Source: Aquimarina latercula DSM 2041
GTDB lineage: Bacteria > Bacteroidota > Bacteroidia > Flavobacteriales > Flavobacteriaceae
Assembly (NCBI RefSeq): GCF_000430645.1
Contig: NZ_AUMK01000004.1
Location: 496,001 to 560,000, forward strand
Length of the DNA: 64,000 nucleotides
Direction of reading: 5' to 3'
Shown here: one piece after another, positions 37,610 through 47,661 of the stretch
Position numbering within the stretch: the first letter of the stretch is position 1
Layout of the letters: each line of letters begins with the position of its first letter
Program-made: the position numbers and the translations under genes
Notes under the pieces: generated by a model
What the model was told of the DNA's origin: nothing
Seen by the model: only the letters and a program-made list of their open reading frames with translations
Database searches by the model: none

Positions 37610-39991
37610 ATGCATATGATCAAAAAAATTGTATACCTGCTCTTTTTATGCACACTTGGAACAATTGGACAAGAACAATTTACCATAAGTGGATATATAA
37701 AAAATGTTAGCTCTGGAGAGAAATTACTAGGAGTTAATATCATTATTGATAATTCCATAGGAACCACAACAAATGATTATGGTTTTTATTCCATGAACAT
37801 AGAAAAAGGAACCCATCAAATAGAAATCAGTTATTTAGGATATAAAACTATTCTTAAAGAAATTCAAATTACAAATAATCAAAAAATAGATTTTAATCTA
37901 ACAGAAGAGTTAGCTCAATTAGATGAAATCATCATTTCATCTAATAACACAAGAAAAAAAATCGAATCAACAGAAATGAGTGTTATTTCATTACAAGGAG
38001 AAACTATTAAGAAAATGCCAGCTATCCTTGGAGAACCTGATGTACTAAAATCATTACAACTATTACCAGGAGTATCCAGTGTAAACGAAGCCTCTTCTGG
38101 ATTTAATGTAAGAGGTGGCTCTGTAGATCAAAATCTAATATTACTGGATGAAGCTACTATATATAACGCTTCACATTTATTTGGTTTCTTCTCTGTATTC
38201 AATTCTGACGCCATCAAAAATGCTAAATTATACAAAGGAGGAATTCCAGCTATATATGGAGGAAGATTATCTTCTGTACTGGATATAAAACAAAAAGAAG
38301 GAAATACTAAAAAATTTGGAGGGAACATCGGAATAGGTCTTATCTCTGCCAAAGCATTAATTGAAGGACCTATTCTAAAAGGTGATAAAGAAGAAGCTTC
38401 AGGTAGTTATATGTTAGCAGGTAGAAGATCATACATAGACCTATTTTCATTCCTTCTAGAGGATTTTGAAGATAGCTCTTTATTTTTCTATGATTTCAAT
38501 CTAAAAGCGAACTATGACTTGAATAAAAACAATCGATTATTTCTTTCAGGATATTTCGGTAGAGACACATTTGAACTTGATGGATTATTAGGAACAACTT
38601 GGGGAAATACATCTGGAACATTAAGATGGACAAGCGTTATCAACGAGAAATTATTTCTACAGACTTCCGCTATTTTTAGTAATTACGAATACAACTTAGA
38701 TAATCTAAGAACAGGTTCCGAGTTTAGATGGAAATCCAGTATCACCAACTACAACCTAAAACCAAAACTGTCTTGGTACATTAATAATAACAACACACTT
38801 AAAACAGGAGTAGATATGACATATTATCAATTTAAACCTGGAAAAATATCATCTCTAAATGGATCCAGTATCAATGGAGAAGAATTTAGTGATAAGTTTA
38901 GTTTAGAAAACGGGGTTTATGTTGATCTAAAACAAAAATTATCAAATAAACTTAGTGTTCAATATGGACTAAGATGGTCCAACTTTTTTCGACTAGGATC
39001 TCAAGAAATAAGTCAATATGATACAGGAAGCCCTTTAACCTACAATGTTGAACAAGATACTTATGAAGAAAATGAAATCATAGAGACCACACAATATAGT
39101 TCTGGAGAAAGCATAAAGTCTTTTAATGGAATAGAACCCAGAGTATCCGCAAGATATTTATTAAATGATTCTAATTCTTTTAAACTAAGTTATAATAGAA
39201 TGTATCAGTATTTACATTTAATCTCCAACACTACCTCTCCTACTCCTCTGGACGTATGGTCTCCTAGTGGGCCTTACATCAAACCACAATATGCTGATCA
39301 ATTAGCGTTAGGATACTTTACATCATTCAATGAAGGAAAATATGACTTAAGTCTCGAAACATATTACAAGAAACTCAATGATGTTACTGATTTTATTGAT
39401 GGAGCGGATCTAATATTTACTGAGGAGATAGAAACGCAAATTGCACAAGGAGAAGGAAGAGCATATGGATTAGAAGTACAACTAAATAAAAATGAAGGTA
39501 GATTAACTGGATGGTTAAGTTATACACTTGCTAAATCAGAAACTAAAGTTCTCGGAATCAACAATAACGAATACTACCCATCCAACAGTGATCAATTACA
39601 CGAATTAAATCTAGTTGGATTCTATAAACTAAATAAAAGATGGGATTTTGGAGCTAATTTTGTTTTTGGTTCAGGAAGACCAGTAACCTATCCTACAGGA
39701 CGATATGAACAAAATGGATTAGTAGTTGCCGATTACAATAATAGAAATGGAAATCGTTTACCTGCTTACCACAGATTAGACATATCAGCAACATTAAACC
39801 CTAAAAAAGGTAAAAACGGTAAATGGGTATTCAGCCTTGTAAACGTGTATAACAGACAAAACGCAGCTTCTATCTACTTTAATGAAGTTGGAGAAGTTGG
39901 AGATCAAGAAATAGCTACAGGAATGACCCAAGCAACCAAACTATCATTCTTTGGTATTGTACCTAGTATATCTTATGAGTTCAAATTCTAA
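37610..39991 (+). CDS. TonB-dependent receptor with carboxypeptidase-regulatory-like domain
   Basis: The 793-residue outer membrane receptor has a signal peptide (about 1-21, ending TLGTIGQ), a carboxypeptidase-regulatory-like domain (about 24-105), a plug with GFNVRGGSVDQNLILLDE (about 163-182), and a beta-barrel ending in a Phe (SYEFKF). It is not a SusC: it is shorter and lacks the SusC signature. A DUF4249 lipoprotein follows 11 bases later and a LytS/LytTR pair after that, forming a four-gene operon. An internal ATG two codons in (giving MIKKIVYLL) is an equally good start. Confidence 0.92.
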   Translation: MHMIKKIVYLLFLCTLGTIGQEQFTISGYIKNVSSGEKLLGVNIIIDNSIGTTTNDYGFYSMNIEKGTHQIEISYLGYKTILKEIQITNNQKIDFNLTEELAQLDEIIISSNNTRKKIESTEMSVISLQGETIKKMPAILGEPDVLKSLQLLPGVSSVNEASSGFNVRGGSVDQNLILLDEATIYNASHLFGFFSVFNSDAIKNAKLYKGGIPAIYGGRLSSVLDIKQKEGNTKKFGGNIGIGLISAKALIEGPILKGDKEEASGSYMLAGRRSYIDLFSFLLEDFEDSSLFFYDFNLKANYDLNKNNRLFLSGYFGRDTFELDGLLGTTWGNTSGTLRWTSVINEKLFLQTSAIFSNYEYNLDNLRTGSEFRWKSSITNYNLKPKLSWYINNNNTLKTGVDMTYYQFKPGKISSLNGSSINGEEFSDKFSLENGVYVDLKQKLSNKLSVQYGLRWSNFFRLGSQEISQYDTGSPLTYNVEQDTYEENEIIETTQYSSGESIKSFNGIEPRVSARYLLNDSNSFKLSYNRMYQYLHLISNTTSPTPLDVWSPSGPYIKPQYADQLALGYFTSFNEGKYDLSLETYYKKLNDVTDFIDGADLIFTEEIETQIAQGEGRAYGLEVQLNKNEGRLTGWLSYTLAKSETKVLGINNNEYYPSNSDQLHELNLVGFYKLNKRWDFGANFVFGSGRPVTYPTGRYEQNGLVVADYNNRNGNRLPAYHRLDISATLNPKKGKNGKWVFSLVNVYNRQNAASIYFNEVGEVGDQEIATGMTQATKLSFFGIVPSISYEFKF

Positions 39992-40002
39992 AAAAAAATC
40001 AA

Positions 40003-40869
40003 ATGAAAAATTTATTTATAATATCTGTAATAATCATCTCGTCAATTTTCCTGTCATGCGAAACAGACGTAACCAATGACATCACATTAAATGAAAGTAC
40101 TCCAAGACTAGTTATCAATGGGGGACTAGAGAGAAACACTATCAGTCCATTACCTATACAGCAGATTCAACTAACTACTACTGCCTCTTTTTTATCTACA
40201 GAAGACCAACCTTTTGTAGATGATGCAATCGTTACAGTAACAGATGGCACTAATTCTTGGATATTTAATCATTCTACAAATGGGTTTTATGAAAATACAG
40301 AAATCATTCCAGAAATTGGAAACACATACACAATCACAATAAATTGGAATGGAGAAACCTATGAAGGGTCAGATTCTATAAGTGAAGTACCTTCATTTGA
40401 TAATTTCTATTTTGAATTTGAAGAAGAAACAATCGCAACAGATGCAGGATATTTTGTTAAATTTGATACTACAGACCCTATAGATATTGCTAATTTTTAT
40501 TATTATCGTCTTTTCAAAAACAATGAATTTATTATAGTTCCGGATCCAGGAAATAGCGAGGTTTTAATTGTTTCAGATGAATTCTTTGATGGTAGACAAC
40601 GTATTGGTGTAAATCCAAATGATGAAGTGCCTTTTGAAATCGGAGATATTGCTACAGCACAACAATTATCAATATCTGAAGACTATTTCGATTTCTTAAA
40701 CGAATTGTTTATACAAACAGGAAATTTAGGTAATCCAATAATTGGTAACCCGCCACCAGCTTCAATACGTGGAAATTTAATAAATTTAAGCAACCCCAAT
40801 AATAGAGCATTAGGGTTCTTTTATACAGTAGATATCGAAGAAGATACCATGACAATCATAGAAAATTAA
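40003..40869 (+). CDS. DUF4249 family lipoprotein
   Basis: The 288-residue protein has a lipoprotein signal peptide with Cys19 followed by Glu. The DUF4249 pattern follows: LVINGGLE near residue 36, then beta-strand-rich repeats with VTVTDGTNSW and GNTYTITINWNGETYEG. Proteins of this family are often encoded next to TonB receptors in flavobacteria and may form a surface partner for them, in the way SusD partners SusC; that role is inferred. It lies between the receptor and the histidine kinase in one operon. Confidence 0.88.
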   Translation: MKNLFIISVIIISSIFLSCETDVTNDITLNESTPRLVINGGLERNTISPLPIQQIQLTTTASFLSTEDQPFVDDAIVTVTDGTNSWIFNHSTNGFYENTEIIPEIGNTYTITINWNGETYEGSDSISEVPSFDNFYFEFEEETIATDAGYFVKFDTTDPIDIANFYYYRLFKNNEFIIVPDPGNSEVLIVSDEFFDGRQRIGVNPNDEVPFEIGDIATAQQLSISEDYFDFLNELFIQTGNLGNPIIGNPPPASIRGNLINLSNPNNRALGFFYTVDIEEDTMTIIEN

Positions 40870-40879
40870 AACTAATAAA

Positions 40880-41917
40880 TTGAAAACTAACAGGATTTAT
40901 TTTTATTTATTCATTATTCTTCTGTTTAATGCTTTTCACCTTATTAGTGAAATTTATACTGCTGATCTAAAAGAAGGGCTTTCTGAAACTATTATATTAT
41001 TACCTGTAAGTTTCATTTATACTTTGTTTATTTTTTGGTCTAGAGTTTATTTAAAAAACAAACTAATTCCAAAAATAATAGATATAGAAAATAGATCTCA
41101 GTTCTTAAGTGTTTGGACTACCGTTATTTTAACAAAAACAGTTACACTAACATTTATCTGGCAGACAGTTGCTTATACATTTGAAAATGATAAAGAACTT
41201 GAAAGATCTTTTTTTGATTTGGTGTTCTGGCTAGTTTTATTAATCAATTTCGCAGTCATTGCTTTCGTATATTTTATTGAAATTTTCTTAGAATCTCAGC
41301 AAGAGAAACAGGACATCAAAATTAAGCTCACGCAATATCAAAATGAAAAATCAGTAGCTCAATACTTGGCCTTAAAAAAACAATTAAATCCTCATTTTCT
41401 TTTTAATAGTTTTAATAGTTTATCTGGCTTAATAAGTATTGATACAAAAAAAGCAGAACACTTTTTACAAGAATTATCTAATATTTACCGTTATAACTTA
41501 ACTCAGAGCGAAGAGGTAGTAGTACCGTTAAAAAAAGAATTAGAACTTATTAATTCATACATGTCATTGCAGAAAATTCGATTTGGAGAAAGTATCATTT
41601 TTCAAAATGATATCGAAGAATCTAAACTACACCTTCTACTACCTCCTATGACTTTAGAATTACTTTTTGAAAATGCTATCAAACATAACAGTGTGGACAT
41701 CAGTAAACCTTTAAAAATAACTATTTCAATTGATAATTTAAGTCTTAAAGTCGTGAATAACTTCCAACCTAAAAATAATGATTATGAAAAATCGCTTGGT
41801 ATTGGACAAAAGAACTTAGTAAATCAATACAAGATGTTGCATTCCGAGATTCCTGTTTTTAACATACTTAACAACAATTACATAGCCTCTATACCACTTA
41901 TTCAACCTGAAATATGA
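40880..41917 (+). CDS. LytS-type sensor histidine kinase
   Basis: The 345-residue protein begins at a TTG codon 10 bases after the DUF4249 stop. Four membrane helices fill about residues 1-145. The His_kinase domain follows, with the phosphoacceptor box LKKQLNPHFLFNSFNSL and the ATP-binding N-box LELLFENAIKHN and GIGQKNL. It lacks a separate sensor domain, so the membrane part probably senses. It ends in an ATGA overlap with the response regulator, which makes a coupled two-component system. Confidence 0.91.
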   Translation: MKTNRIYFYLFIILLFNAFHLISEIYTADLKEGLSETIILLPVSFIYTLFIFWSRVYLKNKLIPKIIDIENRSQFLSVWTTVILTKTVTLTFIWQTVAYTFENDKELERSFFDLVFWLVLLINFAVIAFVYFIEIFLESQQEKQDIKIKLTQYQNEKSVAQYLALKKQLNPHFLFNSFNSLSGLISIDTKKAEHFLQELSNIYRYNLTQSEEVVVPLKKELELINSYMSLQKIRFGESIIFQNDIEESKLHLLLPPMTLELLFENAIKHNSVDISKPLKITISIDNLSLKVVNNFQPKNNDYEKSLGIGQKNLVNQYKMLHSEIPVFNILNNNYIASIPLIQPEI

Positions 41918-42660
41918 CCAAAGCTATTATTATAGAAGATGAGAGTATTGCAGCTATTAGATTACAAAATCTAATTCAAGAAGTCAATAACCAAATAATG
42001 ATTGTTAAGGTTCTGACCTCCATAAATGAATCAATACAGTATTTATCGACAGAGAGTCCTGACTTAATTTTTTTGGACATCAATTTATCCGATGGATATT
42101 CTTTCGAAATCTTTAAAATATTAGAAATAAATACTCCAATAATTTTTACCACCGCATACTCAGAATATGCAATTAAAGCATTCGAACAAAATAGTATTGA
42201 TTATTTATTAAAACCAGTCGCTAAAAACTCATTATCAAGGAGCATCGATAAATTCTTTGGGCTTAATAAAAACAAGTTGCCTGAATACAAAGACTTGTTT
42301 CTTCACAACGGAAAAGATTATAAAAAACGATTTTTAGTAAAAATGAACAATAGTTTAAAGACTATCGAAATTGATCAAATTGCATATTTCTATACGGAAG
42401 AAAAACTAACTTTCATTCAACTCTGGAATGGTAAAAAGATTCCTATAGATTTTTCTTTAAAAAAATTAGAACAAGAATTAGACCCTTCCAATTATTTTAG
42501 GATTAACAGAAAATACATAATTCATCTAAAATGTATTGAAGAAATGTACTATACATCCAAATCTAGAATAAAAGTATCATTAACTCCTATTGCTTCTGAA
42601 AGCAACATTTTTGTTGCGATCGAAAAAATAGGGAAGTTTAAAAAATGGCTTTCTCTATAG
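41914..42660 (+). CDS. LytTR-type response regulator
   Basis: The 248-residue protein has a receiver domain (about 1-120) with the acidic pocket at Glu8-Asp9, the phosphoacceptor Asp55 in LIFLDINL, and the conserved Lys in YLLKPV. A LytTR DNA-binding domain follows (about 145-245), with YFYTEEKLTFIQL and FRINRKYIIHL. It is translated from an ATG overlapping the kinase stop. It may regulate its own operon, including the TonB receptor. Confidence 0.92.
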   Translation: MTKAIIIEDESIAAIRLQNLIQEVNNQIMIVKVLTSINESIQYLSTESPDLIFLDINLSDGYSFEIFKILEINTPIIFTTAYSEYAIKAFEQNSIDYLLKPVAKNSLSRSIDKFFGLNKNKLPEYKDLFLHNGKDYKKRFLVKMNNSLKTIEIDQIAYFYTEEKLTFIQLWNGKKIPIDFSLKKLEQELDPSNYFRINRKYIIHLKCIEEMYYTSKSRIKVSLTPIASESNIFVAIEKIGKFKKWLSL

Positions 42661-42765
42661 TTTCTCGCATACGGAATCTATGTACCTATAATACTGATTT
42701 TCAAACAGCAACATTGAAGATAACACAAAAACACCCTACACTATAAAATAAAAGACAAGATCAGA

Positions 42766-43830
42766 TCAATTAATAAACAAATCATCTATTTTTTTAGAAC
42801 AATTCTCCCAAGTATAAGGCAACACGGTTTCTCTAACATCCGTTTTAATTAAAAATGCTTTTTCTATTAAGGTAATTACTTCTTTATAATCGGCATCTAC
42901 ATCAAACAAGAAACCATTTTCTCCTTCTGTAATAAGATCTGGACAAAAACCAGTTCTTGATGCCACGGGAACACAATTAGACATCATTGCTTCTAACACA
43001 GGCACAGGACCTCCTTCGATCAAAGATGGAGATACAAAAACATCTATTTTACTATACAAATCTGGATAAGAATCATAAGGTTCTTCTTCAAGGTACTTAA
43101 AATTAGGTAAGTCAGATATCTCATTAAACCTATCATATTGTTGCCAATGACGACCAATTAAATAAAACTGTCGATCAGGCATATTTTTCACTAAATCAAG
43201 AACTAAGTCTGGGTTTTTTCGATCACTAAATGTTGAACAAAATCCTATACCTCCAGAACCTCTTTCGTGCGAGTAAAAGAAAGAAGAAGAGGTAGCAATA
43301 TGCATTACTTTAAGAATATCAGGTTTTACACCTAGATCTATCAAATACTTCTTAATTTCAGAATTTAAACAAATAACATAATCCGCTTTATTGAGGCACC
43401 AAACTACATGAGTTTTAGAATATTTTTTGGACCAAGTGGGATGTGTGAACATCACTACATTTTTTTTAAACAAAATACTTGGAGTACTCCTTAAGCATCG
43501 ACAAAAATAGTTTTGGTAAATAAAATAATACGCATCTGCTTTTGGCAAATTCTTTAACTTATTATGATAAAATGTAGTTGCATTTAAAGATGAATATTTA
43601 GATAACCGTCTTACTTTAGCTCCAAAAATCCAATCTTTATCCTTTTCTCTAGCGATATAAACTGCTTTGTTTATTATCCTTCTAGATTTATTTTTTCTTA
43701 AGACAGAAAATAATATAACAACAATATATTTCCATTTATGAATTAGTGAAAAATATAATTGCTCTTTTAAGTTACTTTTTCCTGACATAACTACTTCTCT
43801 TTTTAATCTTCTCTTCACATGAAAAAACAA
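42766..43830 (-). CDS. GT4-type glycosyltransferase
   Basis: The 354-residue protein has the C-terminal half of GT-B glycosyltransferases, with SPSLIEGGPVPVLEAMMSN (the E-x7-E motif, about 273-291) and GENGFLFD. The N-terminal half is less typical and basic. An ATG 14 codons in (giving MSGKSNLKE) is an alternative start. It lies 22 bases after the Kdo-kinase-like gene in the same direction, in a small LPS-type operon. Confidence 0.82.
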   Translation of the reverse strand: MFFHVKRRLKREVVMSGKSNLKEQLYFSLIHKWKYIVVILFSVLRKNKSRRIINKAVYIAREKDKDWIFGAKVRRLSKYSSLNATTFYHNKLKNLPKADAYYFIYQNYFCRCLRSTPSILFKKNVVMFTHPTWSKKYSKTHVVWCLNKADYVICLNSEIKKYLIDLGVKPDILKVMHIATSSSFFYSHERGSGGIGFCSTFSDRKNPDLVLDLVKNMPDRQFYLIGRHWQQYDRFNEISDLPNFKYLEEEPYDSYPDLYSKIDVFVSPSLIEGGPVPVLEAMMSNCVPVASRTGFCPDLITEGENGFLFDVDADYKEVITLIEKAFLIKTDVRETVLPYTWENCSKKIDDLFIN

Positions 43831-43852
43831 CTAACTTTTCACTAAAAACTAA

Positions 43853-44656
43853 CTAAATAGGACTTTTAGACACTCTTTCTTTGTATTTTTTCTTCCAAAA
43901 AAATATTCTCTTTTTAATACGTATTTTACGATAAAAACGATGTTGAAAATCTTTGGTATATCCCCACATAAGATCAAATACCTTTGCCTTATCTTCTCCA
44001 CTACATTTTGCATATTCATCACTCATAACTTCTATCATAGATTTATGAATAGTTAAACGTGCAAAATTTTTAATACGAGTTTCAAGATTCATGTTACCAA
44101 ACTCCATGCGATTAAGATCTACTAAATAAAAATCATAACCGTTTTCCTTTCTTTTTATTAAAGTATTTCCAGGAGAATGATCCAAAAAGTTCACTCCATT
44201 CTTATGTAAATTATATGTAAACCTAGTAAAAGCTCTTAGTATTTCTTCATGATCAACAATACTAAAATCAGTAGTTAATTCTCTATAGGTAAGATCAGCT
44301 TCTACTAATTCACTTATATAAAAACTCTTTTTAAATAGAAAAGAAGTACTCCTTATTTCATAGGCAATTGGAAAAGGAGTCTTAATTTCAAAATCTAATA
44401 GTTTATTAGCATATCTATATGATCGCTCCGCCTTTGACTTTCTAAAAAACTTGTAAACAATTTGGTTGACAATATTAGGGATTTTAAAAGATTTGATAGC
44501 AAATTTCTTATTCCCTACAGTAACTATCTTTATGACATTTCGTTCAGCATCTCCTAAAATTTCTTTATGATTATCAAAATCAACAATTGCTTTTTCAATA
44601 GCCGGAGTCAAATCAGTATGATCTGGATGTACAACCAAGTTTTTTTTCATGGTCAT
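43853..44656 (-). CDS. Lipopolysaccharide (Kdo/InaA-type) kinase
   Basis: The 267-residue protein shows a small-kinase pattern: Lys55 in KFAIKSF, a catalytic-loop-like D159-x4-N164 (LDHSPGN) and a metal-binding Asp180 (LVDLNRMEF). This matches the lipopolysaccharide kinase / InaA group that phosphorylates Kdo or heptose in the LPS core. Its ATG overlaps the stop of the upstream methyltransferase by one base (TAATG), so the two are translationally coupled. Confidence 0.83.
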   Translation of the reverse strand: MTMKKNLVVHPDHTDLTPAIEKAIVDFDNHKEILGDAERNVIKIVTVGNKKFAIKSFKIPNIVNQIVYKFFRKSKAERSYRYANKLLDFEIKTPFPIAYEIRSTSFLFKKSFYISELVEADLTYRELTTDFSIVDHEEILRAFTRFTYNLHKNGVNFLDHSPGNTLIKRKENGYDFYLVDLNRMEFGNMNLETRIKNFARLTIHKSMIEVMSDEYAKCSGEDKAKVFDLMWGYTKDFQHRFYRKIRIKKRIFFWKKKYKERVSKSPI

Positions 44657-45306
44657 TAGGTGTTTTCGAATTTTGCTACAGTTGCGTATTGAGGATACCT
44701 AATATCGAGCTGAGTAAATAACACCGGAATGTTATACAAGTACGGTTTTATAGATCTACTTCGGTTGATGCCTGTATGCACTAAAACCTCATAACCCAGA
44801 TCTTCATACATTCTCTGAATGCTCTTTTTTGTAAAAAAGCGTAAATGCGTTCTATCCATCACACCAAAATCCTCGTACTTCCAATCTTTCTGAACAAGAA
44901 CTTTCATAAAGGTATTGTGATATCTAACATTAGGAATAGAACTAATCAACACACCATTTGCCGTTAGTTTATGCTTTATCTTATCTAAAACCTCATAAGG
45001 ATCTACCAAATGCTCTAATACATCATTAAAATAAATTGCATCAAAATACTTATCTGGCAATTCATCTATATAATCTTCACATTTTCCAGAATAAACTTTA
45101 TGTAATTTGCTCTTGGCTACCTGAGCTTCTTTGTCCATATATTCTATACCCCAAACCTCTGCGCCTGTTGTATTTTTTAAGACTTCAGCAAAAGCTCCAT
45201 TTCCACAGCCAACATCAATAATAGTTTTTGGGTTTTCCGGCAAATACTGAATCATTTCGTCTCTAATATTGTCGTAGTAACCACTAGGTTTATTTTCGTA
45301 ATCCAT
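44656..45306 (-). CDS. Class I SAM-dependent methyltransferase
   Basis: The 216-residue protein has the SAM-binding motif IIDVGCGNGAFAEVL (about 29-43), the acidic end of motif II at EYMDK, and DAIYFNDVLEHLVDP. This pattern is common in methyltransferases of glycan clusters. The acceptor is unknown. It is the first gene of a three-gene operon with the kinase and the GT4 enzyme. Confidence 0.87.
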   Translation of the reverse strand: MDYENKPSGYYDNIRDEMIQYLPENPKTIIDVGCGNGAFAEVLKNTTGAEVWGIEYMDKEAQVAKSKLHKVYSGKCEDYIDELPDKYFDAIYFNDVLEHLVDPYEVLDKIKHKLTANGVLISSIPNVRYHNTFMKVLVQKDWKYEDFGVMDRTHLRFFTKKSIQRMYEDLGYEVLVHTGINRSRSIKPYLYNIPVLFTQLDIRYPQYATVAKFENT

Positions 45307-45322
45307 TTGTTAAGTTATTCTG

Positions 45323-45330
45323 CAAATATA
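45323..45330 (-). promoter_or_regulatory. Promoter -7 element of the methyltransferase-kinase-GT4 operon
   Basis: The minus strand reads TATATTTG, matching TAnnTTTG, 16 bases before the methyltransferase ATG. Confidence 0.5.
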
Positions 45331-45516
45331 TTTAAAATTAAACGATATAATTTCCATCAAAAAAACCTATTTAAATATTGTTGACATTGGTATTCTCGCA
45401 ATCAGGTAATATATTATTCGTTAAGAACATTATTAAAACAAAAACTAAACAAATTCCAATTGCTTGTTTTATCGAAATGCAACCTTTACTTTTGATCCTT
45501 AAGCGCATAAATTATT

Positions 45517-46446
45517 ATGAAAGATATTTCGATTATACTAATCAATTACAATTCTTCTTCTTTTACTATAGATTGTATTAAGTCAATTATAGAGAAGACA
45601 TCAAACGACATATCTTATGAATTTATTGTAGTTGATAACGCCTCAGAATTAGATGATTATCTACTACTGGATAAAAAGATTAAAGAATTACAAGTCACAA
45701 ATCTAAAACTAATCCGAAGTAAGTATAATACTGGTTTTGGAGGAGGAAATATGCACGGAATACAATTTTCTAATGGAAAATATTACGCTTTCGTTAATAA
45801 CGATACCATCCTACAAAATGATTGCCTAAATATTGTTTTTAATTTTCTAGAAAAAACGGAAGATGCATCAATATGTGCTCCTCAACAGTATAATGAAAAA
45901 GGAGAAGTACAAAAATCATTTGATCATTTTCTTTCTTTACGCAGAGAACTATTCGGAAGAAAAGTATTAGAAAAAACTAATCCAACAAAATATCCTAAGA
46001 GAAAGAAAATCTATGACGCTTCAGTTAAAGTACAAAGTGTACCTGGATCATTTTTAGTTGTTTCGGCAGATGCTTTTGAAAAAGTTGGAGGTTTTGATAC
46101 TAATATATTTTTGTATTACGAAGAAACGGATCTTTGCTATAGAATTTCGAAGAACATATCAAATGGTCATTGTTATCTTGTTCCGCAAGGTCGTTACACT
46201 CATTTTAAGGGACAAAGTACCCAGAAAAGTATAGCCATTAAAAAGGAATTAAAAATTTCACTATTATATGTTCTTAGAAAAAACTCAGGATACCTAGCTT
46301 ATCAGGTATTAAGATCTTGGTTAACCTTTAAGTTCTTTTTTAAATCTATTTTTAAACCCAAAAACTTTTCTCTTTTTATACTTTTTCTAAAAGGCGCTTC
46401 TTTATCGGAGTCATTAAAATTAAAACAAACAATTGCACGAAAGTAG
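45517..46446 (+). CDS. Glycosyltransferase family 2 (rhamnosyltransferase-like)
   Basis: The 309-residue protein starts ISIILINYNSSSFTIDCI and has IVVDNASELDD. The stretch FGGGNMHGIQF and the metal-site motif FVNNDTILQND lie around 75-110, and VPGSFLVVSADAFEKVGGFD follows near 175. That set is typical of dTDP-rhamnosyltransferase-like GT2 enzymes. The next gene starts one base after its stop, so they form an operon. Confidence 0.87.
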   Translation: MKDISIILINYNSSSFTIDCIKSIIEKTSNDISYEFIVVDNASELDDYLLLDKKIKELQVTNLKLIRSKYNTGFGGGNMHGIQFSNGKYYAFVNNDTILQNDCLNIVFNFLEKTEDASICAPQQYNEKGEVQKSFDHFLSLRRELFGRKVLEKTNPTKYPKRKKIYDASVKVQSVPGSFLVVSADAFEKVGGFDTNIFLYYEETDLCYRISKNISNGHCYLVPQGRYTHFKGQSTQKSIAIKKELKISLLYVLRKNSGYLAYQVLRSWLTFKFFFKSIFKPKNFSLFILFLKGASLSESLKLKQTIARK

Positions 46447-46447
46447 T

Positions 46448-47554
46448 ATGCATATTTTACATTTATCTGCTGTTAAAAACTGGGGTGGTGGCGAAAACCA
46501 TATAGAAAACTTATGCTCTGAGCTAGCTTTATCAAATCCTGAAGTAAGGAATACAATTTTTTGTGTAAAAAATGGTGCATTTCATAAAAGATTAAAAAAA
46601 ACCAACTTAAATTTTATTCCTGCCACTCTATGGCCAAAATTTGATCCTAGATTTTTCATAAAACTAGGTCGAGTATGTAAAAAACAGAAAGTAGACATCA
46701 TCCATATTCATGATCCTAGTGCCATATTACTAGCGATTTTAGCAGATAAATTTTACAAACTACCTCCTTTTGTTTTTAGTAAAAAAACTTCTTTTCCTAT
46801 TAAACAACGTAAAAAGACGTTGTACAAGTACAACTACCCTAAAATTAAAAAAGTACTTTGTGTATCCAAAGAAACTCAGAAAATTGCTTCTGCAGGAATC
46901 GAAAATCAGGAAAAACTAATTACTATTTACCATGGAACAAATCTAAAAACCAAAAGTACAGAAACACCTTTCTTACTTAGAGAGAAATACAATCTAGCAA
47001 GTGACAAAATTATCATAGGAAACATAGCTAATCACATCAGAGCTAAACACTTAGACACCTTAGTTGATATTGTAGATATTATTATTAACAAACAAAAAAG
47101 AAAAGAATTCTTCTTTATACAAATAGGTACGTTTACTGACAGAACTGAGGCTTTAAAAGAACGAATCAAAGCATTAAATTTAGAAAACCATATAGAGTTT
47201 TTAGGATACACTCCCAATGCATCCAATTTTTTACCACAATTTGATGTAAGCCTTGTCACTTCTCAAAGCGAAGGTGTCCCACAAGTAATCTACGAATCTT
47301 TTTATCATAAAACTCCAGTAATAAGTACTGATGTAGGTGGTATTCCAGAAATTGTTGACCAAGATATTAATGGCTTATTAAGTCCTATGCATACTCCTAA
47401 AAGCCTTTCTAAACATATCATAGAACTTTCAGAAAACCCTTTAAAACAAAAGAGTTTTGTTGATAAAGGATATGAAAAACTTATTACAAAATTCACAACC
47501 GCTAATATGGCACAGCAAACTTTAGAAGTTTATAAAAATATAATACTAGATTAA
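46448..47554 (+). CDS. Glycosyltransferase family 4
   Basis: The 368-residue protein begins MHILHLSAVKNWGGGENHIE, a typical GT4 N-terminus with the GG motif. It has IIGNIANHIRAKHLDTLVD at the domain boundary and the C-terminal E-x7-E region SQSEGVPQVIYESFYHKTPV. I chose the ATG one base after the upstream stop; an ATG five codons earlier lies inside the preceding gene. It probably extends an LPS or surface polysaccharide chain. Confidence 0.88.
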   Translation: MHILHLSAVKNWGGGENHIENLCSELALSNPEVRNTIFCVKNGAFHKRLKKTNLNFIPATLWPKFDPRFFIKLGRVCKKQKVDIIHIHDPSAILLAILADKFYKLPPFVFSKKTSFPIKQRKKTLYKYNYPKIKKVLCVSKETQKIASAGIENQEKLITIYHGTNLKTKSTETPFLLREKYNLASDKIIIGNIANHIRAKHLDTLVDIVDIIINKQKRKEFFFIQIGTFTDRTEALKERIKALNLENHIEFLGYTPNASNFLPQFDVSLVTSQSEGVPQVIYESFYHKTPVISTDVGGIPEIVDQDINGLLSPMHTPKSLSKHIIELSENPLKQKSFVDKGYEKLITKFTTANMAQQTLEVYKNIILD

Positions 47555-47661
47555 TAAGTATCATCTAACTATAATTATCAACACAGTAAGACCAGAATAT
47601 CTATAAACGATAATTTTACAGTGCATTGACATAGAAAATATAATTCTAAAATTCAACAAGA

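Noticed and set aside
45378-45581. A 67-codon open frame before the GT2 gene at 45517
   Set aside because: It overlaps the GT2 start in another frame, is full of hydrophobic and aromatic runs from AT-rich DNA, and matches no family I know.
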